Positions 7,882 through 15,158 of a DNA stretch of 38,002 bases are shown here, one piece after another. Source of the DNA: DATCMA01 sp036563645 (GTDB lineage: Bacteria; Actinomycetota; Actinomycetes; Mycobacteriales; Micromonosporaceae); the NCBI GenBank assembly GCA_036563645.1, contig DATCMA010000052.1:1-38002 (forward strand). The letters run 5' to 3'. The notes under the pieces were generated by a model. The model saw only the letters and a program-made list of their open reading frames with translations. It did not search any database and was not told the DNA's origin. Within the stretch, counting starts at the first letter, position 1. Each line of letters begins with the position of its first letter. A program made the position numbers and the translations under genes.

Positions 7882-8355
7882 ATGATCCGTTACGCCCGAC
7901 AGGTCGTGCGCACGCTATCGGCCGCCGTTGGCCCACGTACCCATGTGCCTCGGCACAGCCTGAGGTCACCGCGCGGCGCGTCGAGCGTGGCCCGCCCTCA
8001 CCACCGGATTTCGCCTGCTGAGGTCCGGCGGCGCCGGTTCCGCCGCACCACGTTGGGGCGCTGCGGCCTTGACCCCGCCGAGGTGCACGACTTCCTCAAC
8101 CGGGTCGCCGACGAAATGACCGCCCTCTACCGGGAGCTGGCGGTCTCCCAGGCGTACGTGCAGTTGCTCCGGCGCGCCCTGCGCGCCCGGACGACGGCGC
8201 CCTGGCCGCCGTATCCCGCTGACGGCCACGGCTGGCCCGGCGGGGCCACCGCCGGGTGGACGGGGCCGGCAGCTCACCGCGGCGAGCCGCCGGGCCCGTG
8301 CGTCTCGCAGATGAGATTCATCGAACGCCACGTGCCGCAGCCCGGATCTGCGTAG
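7882..8355 (+). CDS. DivIVA-domain protein
   Basis: A 157-residue protein. The ATG at 7882 follows AGGGA by 6 bases; the frame is open further upstream but unconserved. Residues about 1-45 are basic (pI clearly high). Residues about 46-105 are a DivIVA-type segment (ISPAEVRRRRF, then LGRCGLDPAEVHDFLNRVADEM and a helix ELAVSQAYVQLLRRAL), the module that starts coiled-coil proteins at curved membranes. The tail is Pro/Gly-rich and disordered. It is much shorter than the housekeeping Wag31/DivIVA. A partner role with the zinc-ribbon membrane protein is possible (inference). Confidence 0.75.
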   Translation: MIRYARQVVRTLSAAVGPRTHVPRHSLRSPRGASSVARPHHRISPAEVRRRRFRRTTLGRCGLDPAEVHDFLNRVADEMTALYRELAVSQAYVQLLRRALRARTTAPWPPYPADGHGWPGGATAGWTGPAAHRGEPPGPCVSQMRFIERHVPQPGSA

Positions 8356-8389
8356 CGTCGAGGGAGAGAGCTGTGAGGGGAGGGCCAGG

Positions 8390-8560
8390 GTGACCGAGCC
8401 GGAAGAGCAGCAGCAGAAGACGTCGAAGACCGACCGGGTGCTGTACTCCCCGGACGGCGATCCCCACCATACGGTGGCTCAGGCGCCACAGCCGGATCAC
8501 CACCAGCCGGTGACCGTCACCCGTGGTGACGACACTGAGGTCATCGAAGACGAGCAGTAG
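8390..8560 (+). CDS. Small acidic hydrophilic protein
   Basis: A 56-residue protein. GTG start, with GAGGGGAGG about 7 bases upstream. The sequence is charged and disordered (MTEPEEQQQKTSKTDRV, a His-rich PDHHQP, the C-terminus DDTEVIEDEQ). No domain is recognised. It is the last gene of the rightward small-gene set; the LURP-one-like gene follows on the other strand. The good ribosome site and G/C third positions support it as real. Confidence 0.6.
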   Translation: MTEPEEQQQKTSKTDRVLYSPDGDPHHTVAQAPQPDHHQPVTVTRGDDTEVIEDEQ

Positions 8561-8604
8561 ATCGGGAGGGCTCGGAGACGGGGGTTGATGGTCGTGCCCG
8601 AGGA

Positions 8605-9183
8605 TCAGCGGCCCTGAAGCGCGTCGAGTGCCACCGCTACGGCGATCACCAGTCGACGGTCGAGTTGGGGGTGGTAGACGTCGACGACGTACCGGTCGCG
8701 CAGCCCCCACTTTTTGTCCACTGAGAACGCGGGCTGTCCAGCGACGGTGAAGTCGAAGTGGTACGGCAACCAGGACAGCGCGTCGACGAAGCGACGCAGG
8801 AGCGCCACGACGAGATAGCGCTCCTGTCCCACCGCTTCTCCCAGCCCCGGCTGTTCAACGCTCCACGTTGAACGCAACAAGGACTGCGCGAAGTGCTTGC
8901 GGAACAGCCCTATCGGATTGCCCGCGGCGTCGACCACGTCGTATGTGGCACCGAGATCCAGCACCTGGCGTGCCTTGAAGCCGAACACCGGCTGCTGTTT
9001 GGTGTCATCGGTGTACAGCGTCACCTGTTCTTTGAACGCCATGCGCTTTTGTTGCGCGAAAGCGATCAGCTCACCCTCGGAGCCGTCCGGGGCGACGGCG
9101 CGCACCTCGTACTGGTTGACCATCAGCCGGATCCGCTGCCGAATGATGAACCGGCTCTGCGCCTGTAGCTGAGCGAACTCCAT
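8605..9183 (-). CDS. LURP-one-related (tubby/scramblase-fold) protein
   Basis: A 192-residue protein of the LURP-one-related family, a beta-barrel fold shared with tubby and phospholipid scramblases. Supporting segments are FIIRQRIRLMVNQYEV at the start, RMAFKEQVTLYTDD, FGFKARQVLDLGATYDVVDAAG, IGLFRKHFAQSLLRSTW and the closing RDRYVVDVYHPQLDRRLVIAVAVALDAL. The ATG at 9183 has GGGAG upstream; the frame is open to 9345, but the extra residues look non-coding. Bacterial members have no agreed function; lipid or membrane association is inferred from the fold. Convergent with the small-gene operon. Confidence 0.82.
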   Translation of the reverse strand: MEFAQLQAQSRFIIRQRIRLMVNQYEVRAVAPDGSEGELIAFAQQKRMAFKEQVTLYTDDTKQQPVFGFKARQVLDLGATYDVVDAAGNPIGLFRKHFAQSLLRSTWSVEQPGLGEAVGQERYLVVALLRRFVDALSWLPYHFDFTVAGQPAFSVDKKWGLRDRYVVDVYHPQLDRRLVIAVAVALDALQGR

Positions 9184-9440
9184 CTCTGCTCCCGTACGTG
9201 AGGGGTCGGGACGAAGCGTGTCGCGCCCGGAGTTTCGCACACTCACCGCCCGCGCCGTTGCCCCGGAAACAACCGATTCTGTGCCACTTTCGTCCGCCCT
9301 GGCCGCACGGGATCGCGGGACGAGGATTGGGCCCTCGCTCACCACGCCGTCCGGCTCCCGATGGCGGCATGCCCACTGGCGGTATGGGAGGCCGCCGGCT
9401 CGGGTATGTGGTCACCACCGCCAACGACGGGAGGCGTGAC

Positions 9441-9647
9441 ATGCCGGCACGACCGGGAAGCAAACGCTACGACATCCATCGCGCCCGCCTGCGCAACGCG
9501 CTCGACAACGCGGGTCAGGCGGTCGACGCGGACGCGGACGCCGTCGCCAACGAGATCCTGCGGGAGCGACACGGGCGCGCGGGGATTGTCCGCGGTGAGC
9601 GAGGGCTCGGCCCGAAGAGCGAGCGGGCCCGGGACGAGCGACGGTAA
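9441..9647 (+). CDS. Small basic hypothetical protein
   Basis: A 68-residue, helical, highly charged protein. GGGAGG lies 7 bases before the ATG at 9441. It opens MPARPGSKRYDIHRARLRNAL, has a central acidic helix (AVDADADAVANEILRERH) and an Arg/Glu-rich tail. No domain is recognised. A longer frame opens at 9198, but only the part from 9441 has a ribosome site. It stands alone with the next small gene between the LURP-one gene and the glycan locus. Confidence 0.6.
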   Translation: MPARPGSKRYDIHRARLRNALDNAGQAVDADADAVANEILRERHGRAGIVRGERGLGPKSERARDERR

Positions 9648-9725
9648 CCCGCGCTCCACACCGTCCCCAGTCCAGATTCTGGTGACGCGTCGTCCGCTCG
9701 CGGCGGTGCGTGGAAAGGGAGCGTC

Positions 9726-9944
9726 ATGCCGAACATTCAGCAACCGGAGATGCGGCGGAATAAGCACAATCCGCTGGTGCAGGACAGCACAGGCCCCGCC
9801 GCGCGCGGCCACCCGCGGTCTCCCCGCGGTGGCGGTGAGGCGCGGCCGATACCGCCCGATCAGGTCTCGCCGTATGGTCCTTCCGCCAGCCGGATCGCCG
9901 GGGAGAGGACAACCGACGGGACGTCTCGCCGAGAGGAGCGGTAA
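9726..9944 (+). CDS. Small disordered hypothetical protein
   Basis: A 72-residue protein, Pro/Arg/Gly-rich and probably disordered (MPNIQQPEMRRNKHNPLVQD, then GGGEARPIPPDQVSPYGPS). AAAGGGAG precedes the ATG. Possibly co-transcribed with the 68-residue gene ending 78 bases upstream. No recognisable function; it resembles the low-complexity small proteins common in actinomycetes. Confidence 0.5.
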   Translation: MPNIQQPEMRRNKHNPLVQDSTGPAARGHPRSPRGGGEARPIPPDQVSPYGPSASRIAGERTTDGTSRREER

Positions 9945-9984
9945 CCACGCCCGTGGGCGCGACGGCGCGCTCTAGCCTCGTCGC

Positions 9985-10863
9985 GTGCGGGCACGCGCGA
10001 CCGGTGAGGGGCCGGGCCGTGCCGGCGCGGTCGGCCGTGGCGTGGTCGCCGCGCGGGGACGCGACGCCGGCAAACGGAACGTGCTCGGCGTCCTGGTGGA
10101 CGCGGTGGACTACGACGCGGTGACCGCCCGCGTGGTGGCGGCGGCCCGGGACCGCTGTCCCCTGGCGCTCACCGCGTTGGCGGTCCACGGGGTCATGACC
10201 GGGGTGCGGGATCCGGCGTACGCGGCCCTGCTCAACGGCCTCGACGTGGTCACTCCCGACGGGCAGCCGGTGCGGTGGGCGTTGAACCTGCTGTACGGGG
10301 TCGGGTTGGACGACTGGGTCAGCGGCCCCGAGGTGACGCTTCGGCTGCTGCGGGCCGCGGCCGCGGAGGACCTGCCGGTCTACCTCTACGGCTCGACCCC
10401 GCAGACGCTCCGACGGCTCGCGGAGGCCTTGCCGCGGCTCGTGCCGGGTTTACGGATCGTCGGGGCGGAACCGTCGCGGTTTCGGCCCGCCCGCCCAGGC
10501 GAGGAGGTCGCCCTCGCCCGTCGGATCGCTGATTCCGGGGCGCGGCTGGTGTTGGTGGGATTGGGCTGCCCCCGGCAGGAGATGTTCGTCGCGGGGATGC
10601 GCCCGCTGGTGGATGTGCCGCTGGTGGCGGTTGGCGCGGCGTTTGACTACCACGCGGGCCGGCTGCGACCGGCGCCGCGGTGGATGCAGCGGTCGGGCTT
10701 GGCGTGGCTGTGGCGGTTGGCGCAGGAGCCGCGGCGGCTGTGGCGGCGTTATCTCCTGCTCAACGGCCCGTATCTGCTGCGGCTCGCCGCCCAGTGGGTC
10801 GGCGTCTGGCGGCCGACGCCGCCCGCGCCTCGTCGTGGGCGGCCCCCGGTGCTGCCGTTCTGA
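9985..10863 (+). CDS. WecG/TagA/CpsF-family glycosyltransferase
   Basis: A GT26-type glycosyltransferase that adds a sugar (ManNAc or a uronic acid in known members) to an undecaprenyl-diphosphate-linked primer on the cytoplasmic membrane face. The family region starts near residue 32 (NVLGVLVDAVDYDAV). Motifs are TPDGQPVRWA at about 91-100, LYGSTP, and LVLVGLGCPRQEMFV near 185-197, then a basic, amphipathic C-terminus (PRRLWRRYLLLNGPYLLRLA) fitting membrane contact. The first 30 residues are Arg/Gly-rich, and no clear ribosome site precedes the GTG at 9985, so the true start could be one of the GTG codons further in. First gene of the surface-glycan set. Confidence 0.88.
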   Translation: MRARATGEGPGRAGAVGRGVVAARGRDAGKRNVLGVLVDAVDYDAVTARVVAAARDRCPLALTALAVHGVMTGVRDPAYAALLNGLDVVTPDGQPVRWALNLLYGVGLDDWVSGPEVTLRLLRAAAAEDLPVYLYGSTPQTLRRLAEALPRLVPGLRIVGAEPSRFRPARPGEEVALARRIADSGARLVLVGLGCPRQEMFVAGMRPLVDVPLVAVGAAFDYHAGRLRPAPRWMQRSGLAWLWRLAQEPRRLWRRYLLLNGPYLLRLAAQWVGVWRPTPPAPRRGRPPVLPF

Positions 10864-11097
10864 GGCGCGCTGCGGCCGTCTGTCCGATTGAGACGATTCT
10901 GTCCCGTCCGAGCCAGACGGAACGCGGCGCGCGCCCGTGCGCCGCCGCGGCCGAAACGGCGATTTCCACGGTGTACCTAAACGGCCGATCTGTTGCGGTC
11001 CGGGGGTCAACGGTCCTGAAGTCGTGTCAGGATCTAGCCATTCCACGAAGCACTTTCGCCGCACAGGCACGGGCGACAGGACGGGTAGCGAGGGGGC

Positions 11098-12984
11098 ATG
11101 TGCGGTATTTCAGGAATGGTCTATAGCCCGGATACCACCGTGGTTGATCCTGAGCGCCTGCTCGCTATGTGCCGTGCGCTCTCCCACCGCGGGCCAGACG
11201 ACGAGGGAATATACGTGACCGCCAACGCGGGTCTCGCGATCCGGCGATTATCAATCATCGACGTCCGGGCTGGCCGGCAACCGGTGCGCAACGAAAGCAA
11301 GAGCGTCCATGTGGTCTTCAACGGCGAGATCTACAACCACGCTGACCTGCGGCGGGACCTGGTCAAGCGGGGGCATCGCTTCGAATCGTCGGCCGATTCC
11401 GAAGTCATTCCCCACCTATATGAGGAATACGGAGTCGATTTTCCGGCGCGGCTGGAGGGGATGTTCGCCATCGCGCTTTGGGATGAATCCGAACAGCGCC
11501 TCCTCCTCTGCCGCGACCGTATGGGAATCAAGCCGCTGTATTACTCCGTATCGCGGGATGGCATCGTCTTCGGCTCCGAGATTCGCGCGATTCTCGCGGC
11601 CGGGGTGAGGACCACACTCGACCCGCAGGCGCTCAGCGACTACTTGTCGTTGATGTATATTCCTGGCCCGCGCAGCATCTACCGAGAAATTCGAAAATTG
11701 CCGCCGGCCGCCACGCTCGTCTGGCAGCGGGGTACTCACGCCGTGCGGACGTATTGGCGTCTCGCCGACACACCCCAACGCGGCGACCTCACCGCCACCA
11801 CCGCACGGCAGACCCTGCGGCGGCTCCTCGTGGAGAGCGTGCGGCGGCACCTCGTCGCTGACGTTCCGGTCGGCTTCTTCTTGAGCGGCGGGATCGACTC
11901 GACCTCGGTGGTCGCCGCGGCCCGGCAAGCCTGTCCGGACGCGGAGCTGCGCACCTTCACCGTCGGTTTCACCGACCGGTCATACGACGAACGCCAGGAA
12001 GCGGCGCGCGCCGCCCGGCACCTTGGCACCGTGCACACCGAGCTGGTGGTGCGGCCACGGCCGGAGGACGTCGTCGCGCGCATCGCCCCCGCCTTCGACG
12101 AGCCCTTCGCCGATCCGTCGATGGTGCCGACGTACTACCTCTGCGAGCTGGCGCGCCAGCAGGTGACGGTGGCGCTCGGCGGGGACGGGGGAGACGAGCT
12201 GTTCGCCGGCTACCTCTCCTATCAGGCGGACAAGCTCGCGCGCCTCTACCGCCGCCTGCCTCGCGCGCTCACCGCCCGGGTCGCGCCCGCGCTCCTGCGC
12301 TTCCTCCCGGTCTCCCACGCCCGGGCCAGTGTCGACTTTCGACTTCGGCGCTTTGTGGAGAACGCGCTCGCCGACCCGGCGCGCAGCCACTTCTTGTGGC
12401 GGGTGGTGTTCCGGGAGGAGCACAAGGCGCGCCTGCTCCACCCGGACCTCGTCGCCGAGGTGGTCGACGCCTACGCCACCCACGAGCCGCACTACCGGGC
12501 GAGCACGGGGTTCGACGAGCTCACTCGCTTCCAGTACGTCGACACCGCTGTCTATTTGGTCGACGACGTACTCACCAAAGTGGACCGAATGAGCATGACG
12601 CACGCGCTGGAGGCGCGTGTGCCGATGCTGTCCACTCCACTCGTCGAGTTCGCCTTCTCCGTGCCGGGCACGCTGAAGATGCCTGGCTACCGGCCGAAAC
12701 ACTTGCTGCGGGCGGCGATGGCCGACGCGCTGCCACCGGGGTTCGCCACCTCCCGCAAACGGGGGTTCAACGCGCCGCTCCCCCGCTGGCTGACGGGGGT
12801 GTTCCGTCCGCTGCTGGGGGAGTACCTCAGCCGCGACGTCGTCCGCCGGCAGGGCTTCCTCAGGTGGGACGAGGTGAACCGCCTGATCCACCGCCACATG
12901 GCGCGGCAGGGCGAGCACAGCCGAGAGTTGTGGATCTTGCTGATGTTCAGCCTCTGGGTGGAGCGGAACGGGGCGTATCGGTAG
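11098..12984 (+). CDS. asnB: AsnB-type glutamine-dependent amidotransferase (asparagine synthase family)
   Basis: A 628-residue class II glutamine amidotransferase/asparagine synthase. Cys2 of MCGISG is the glutaminase nucleophile. The N-terminal domain carries LSHRGPDDEG and VFNGEIYNH. The synthase domain has the PP-loop SGGIDST at 263-269, then GDGGDELFAGY and the C-terminal KRGFNAPLPRWL. AGCGAGGGGGC precedes the ATG. Between a WecG-type transferase and an initiating sugar transferase, it more likely amidates a carboxyl group of a surface sugar or peptide than makes bulk asparagine. That is inference from context, as in other polysaccharide clusters with AsnB homologues. The adenylating residues look intact. 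Confidence 0.92.
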   Translation: MCGISGMVYSPDTTVVDPERLLAMCRALSHRGPDDEGIYVTANAGLAIRRLSIIDVRAGRQPVRNESKSVHVVFNGEIYNHADLRRDLVKRGHRFESSADSEVIPHLYEEYGVDFPARLEGMFAIALWDESEQRLLLCRDRMGIKPLYYSVSRDGIVFGSEIRAILAAGVRTTLDPQALSDYLSLMYIPGPRSIYREIRKLPPAATLVWQRGTHAVRTYWRLADTPQRGDLTATTARQTLRRLLVESVRRHLVADVPVGFFLSGGIDSTSVVAAARQACPDAELRTFTVGFTDRSYDERQEAARAARHLGTVHTELVVRPRPEDVVARIAPAFDEPFADPSMVPTYYLCELARQQVTVALGGDGGDELFAGYLSYQADKLARLYRRLPRALTARVAPALLRFLPVSHARASVDFRLRRFVENALADPARSHFLWRVVFREEHKARLLHPDLVAEVVDAYATHEPHYRASTGFDELTRFQYVDTAVYLVDDVLTKVDRMSMTHALEARVPMLSTPLVEFAFSVPGTLKMPGYRPKHLLRAAMADALPPGFATSRKRGFNAPLPRWLTGVFRPLLGEYLSRDVVRRQGFLRWDEVNRLIHRHMARQGEHSRELWILLMFSLWVERNGAYR

Positions 12985-13009
12985 CCCGGGCAAGCGACGG
13001 GGGGCGTCC

Positions 13010-13906
13010 ATGGGCGTGTGGCTCTTCTTCGCCTCGCTGGGGTTGACGGTGTGCGCGGTTCGCGTCTACCGGTTGCGGTTCCCCCGTCGGGTGCCGTCGT
13101 GGACGTATCGCCGGTCAGTGCTGGCGAGCTTGGGCATCACCGCGCCGGCGTGGTGGTGGCTCTATGTGGACGACGAGGTGTCGCAGGTGTCCTTGCTGGC
13201 GTTGGCGGGGGCGCTCGTCGGTGGCCTCGTCATGACCGCCTCGATCGATGGGTTGGTGGAGGAGAACGCCCGGCCGATGCCCGGGATTCGGCAGGAGGTG
13301 CTGACCTATCACGCGGGAATTCCGTGGGTGCGCGAGCCGCGAGGCAAGCGCGTTTTCGACGTCGTCGTGGCCTCGGTCGGCCTGGTCGTCACATTTCCAC
13401 TGTGGATTGTTGTGGCGGTGCTGATCTGGCTGGAGGAGCCGGGGCCGATCCTGTTCGTCAAGAACTCCGTCGGACGGGGTGGCGTGACGTTTCGCCAGTT
13501 CAAGTTCCGCAGCATGCGCGTGGACGCGGAGCGCTTCACCGGGCCGATCGCCTCCCCCGCCGGGGACCCGCGCACGTTGCGCTGCGGGCGTTGGATGCGC
13601 CGCTGGCACATCGACGAGCTGCCGGAGCTGCTCAACGTGCTCAACGGGTCGATGAGCCTCGTCGGGCCGCGTCCGCTGCGCACCGTGCTCGTCCACCGCT
13701 ACCTCGCCGAGGTGCCCGGCTTCGCCGAGCGGCACACCGTCCGGCCGGGGATGGCGTGTATCGCGCAGATCGAGCGCTACCACATCGACCCCGCCTCGCG
13801 CCTGCGCAAGGATCGGGCCTACATCCGGCGGATGAGCCTCGGCCTCGACATCCGCATGCTGTGGCGCGCGCTCGTCACGACGGTGCGGGGCACCCGCGAT
13901 GGGTAG
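13010..13906 (+). CDS. Initiating sugar-phosphate transferase (WcaJ/WbaP family)
   Basis: A 298-residue membrane enzyme moving a sugar-1-phosphate from a nucleotide sugar to undecaprenyl phosphate, the first step of surface polymer assembly. Two or three N-terminal hydrophobic stretches lie within residues 1-85. The catalytic part starts at KRVFDVVVASVGLVV near 113, with a re-entrant helix, FRQFKFRSMRVDAE, the signature DELPELLNVLNGSMSLVGPRP at about 202-222 and VRPGM. It lacks the large CoA-binding-like domain of WbaP and is medium length. It starts 25 bases after asnB and overlaps the convergent epimerase by 32 bases at its 3' end. Confidence 0.9.
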   Translation: MGVWLFFASLGLTVCAVRVYRLRFPRRVPSWTYRRSVLASLGITAPAWWWLYVDDEVSQVSLLALAGALVGGLVMTASIDGLVEENARPMPGIRQEVLTYHAGIPWVREPRGKRVFDVVVASVGLVVTFPLWIVVAVLIWLEEPGPILFVKNSVGRGGVTFRQFKFRSMRVDAERFTGPIASPAGDPRTLRCGRWMRRWHIDELPELLNVLNGSMSLVGPRPLRTVLVHRYLAEVPGFAERHTVRPGMACIAQIERYHIDPASRLRKDRAYIRRMSLGLDIRMLWRALVTTVRGTRDG

Positions 13907-14939
13907 GGTCCAATGGCTCGGTGGCGAGGGCGGTCATGCCGGCCACGAAGTCGACCGAGGCGCGGAACCCGAGGAGACGCTCGGCTTTCGTCGGGTCAGC
14001 GATCACGTGCCGGGCGTCCCCGGGCCGGCAGCCGCCGATCACCACGGGTGCCGGGCCACCGGTCGCCTCGGAGAGCAGCCGGGCCAGGTCGGCGATGGTG
14101 CGCGGCTGGCCGGAGCAGACGTTGACCGCCTCGAATTGGCCGTCCGGGAGGTTCGTCTCGACCGCCAACCGGTTGGCGATCGCGACGTCGGTGACGTGGA
14201 CGAAGTCGCGCTGCTGCCGGCCGTCCTCCAGCACCCGGGGCGCCTCCCCGCTGGCGAGGGCCGAGCGGAACAGCGAGACGACGCCCGCGTACGGGGTGTC
14301 GCACGGCATGCCCGGGCCGTAGACGGTGTGGTAGCGCAGTGCCCACACCCGGCCCCCGGTCTGCGCGGTCCACGCCGCCGCGAGGTGCTCCTGAGCCGCT
14401 TTGGTCGCGGCGTACGTGCTGCGGGGGTTGAGGGGAGCGGTCTCGCGGACCCGCTCCGGGCGCAGCTCGTCCCCACAGTGCGGGCACATGTGCTCGTAGC
14501 GGCCCTCGTAGAGGTCACGAGGGCGGCGCCGATCGACCCGGACCTCGCCGTGGGTGTCGCAGCGGTACGCCCCCTCGCCGTAGACGACCATGGAGCTCGC
14601 CAGGACGAGCCGGCTTACGCCCGCGCGGTACATCGCCGCGAGCAGCAGCGCGGTGGCGTAGTCGTTGTTCGCGACGTACGCGGGCGCGTCGCTGGGGTTG
14701 AGCCCGTGGCCGACCATCGCGGCCTGGTGGCACACGATGTCGACGTCGTCCAGCAGGTGATCGAGCAGCGCGGTGTCGCGAATATCGCCGATGATCACAC
14801 CGGGGATGTCGGGCCTGTGGTCGCCGTGCACTTCGGGCAGCAGGGTGTCCAAGCCGATGACCTCGTGGCCCGCCGCCCGCAGTTCCCGGACCACGTGTCG
14901 ACCGATGAATCCCGCGGCACCGGTGACCAGGACCCGCAT
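13875..14939 (-). CDS. NAD-dependent sugar epimerase with zinc-knuckle insert
   Basis: A 354-residue extended SDR. MRVLVTGAAGFIGRHVVREL opens the Rossmann fold (GxxGxxG at 7-13); the catalytic Tyr-Lys is in STYAATKAAQE. Between VVYGEGAYRCDTHGEV and the catalytic Tyr, residues about 137-185 hold an insertion with Cys and His residues including CPHCG, which could bind zinc. I recall this insert from dTDP-L-rhamnose 4-epimerase-like proteins, so the substrate is probably a dTDP- or UDP-hexose. The ATG at 14939 starts the fold exactly; no clear ribosome site, so it may be leaderless. It converges on the sugar transferase and most likely supplies its locus with a nucleotide sugar. Confidence 0.85.
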   Translation of the reverse strand: MRVLVTGAAGFIGRHVVRELRAAGHEVIGLDTLLPEVHGDHRPDIPGVIIGDIRDTALLDHLLDDVDIVCHQAAMVGHGLNPSDAPAYVANNDYATALLLAAMYRAGVSRLVLASSMVVYGEGAYRCDTHGEVRVDRRRPRDLYEGRYEHMCPHCGDELRPERVRETAPLNPRSTYAATKAAQEHLAAAWTAQTGGRVWALRYHTVYGPGMPCDTPYAGVVSLFRSALASGEAPRVLEDGRQQRDFVHVTDVAIANRLAVETNLPDGQFEAVNVCSGQPRTIADLARLLSEATGGPAPVVIGGCRPGDARHVIADPTKAERLLGFRASVDFVAGMTALATEPLDPTHRGCPAPS

Positions 14940-15027
14940 CCCGCGAGGATAACCAGCGGCCGATGGGGAGCGGGCCGGATCGCGCGAACTATCCGGGGGA
15001 GGACATCGCGTCGTCAGCGACATCAGC

Positions 15028-15059
15028 CCCGGTCCGCCCCGCCGCGGGGACGGACCGGG
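15028..15059 (-). terminator. Strong GC hairpin between DUF885 and epimerase genes
   Basis: CCCGGTCCG with CCCC (15028-15040) pairs with GGGG and CGGACCGGG (15046-15059), leaving one bulged A. It lies 100 bases downstream of the leftward DUF885 gene and upstream of the epimerase start, so it probably separates the two transcripts. A second small stem, GTGACC/GGTCAC, follows at 15059-15075. Confidence 0.55.
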
Positions 15060-15158
15060 TGACCAAGGCGGTCACGGGGCCTCCCGATGGTGAGCAGCGG
15101 GCGCGCGAGGGCTCTCGCCTCGCCCGTGGCGGTGCCGCGGCACGCGCGGCGGGCGACG

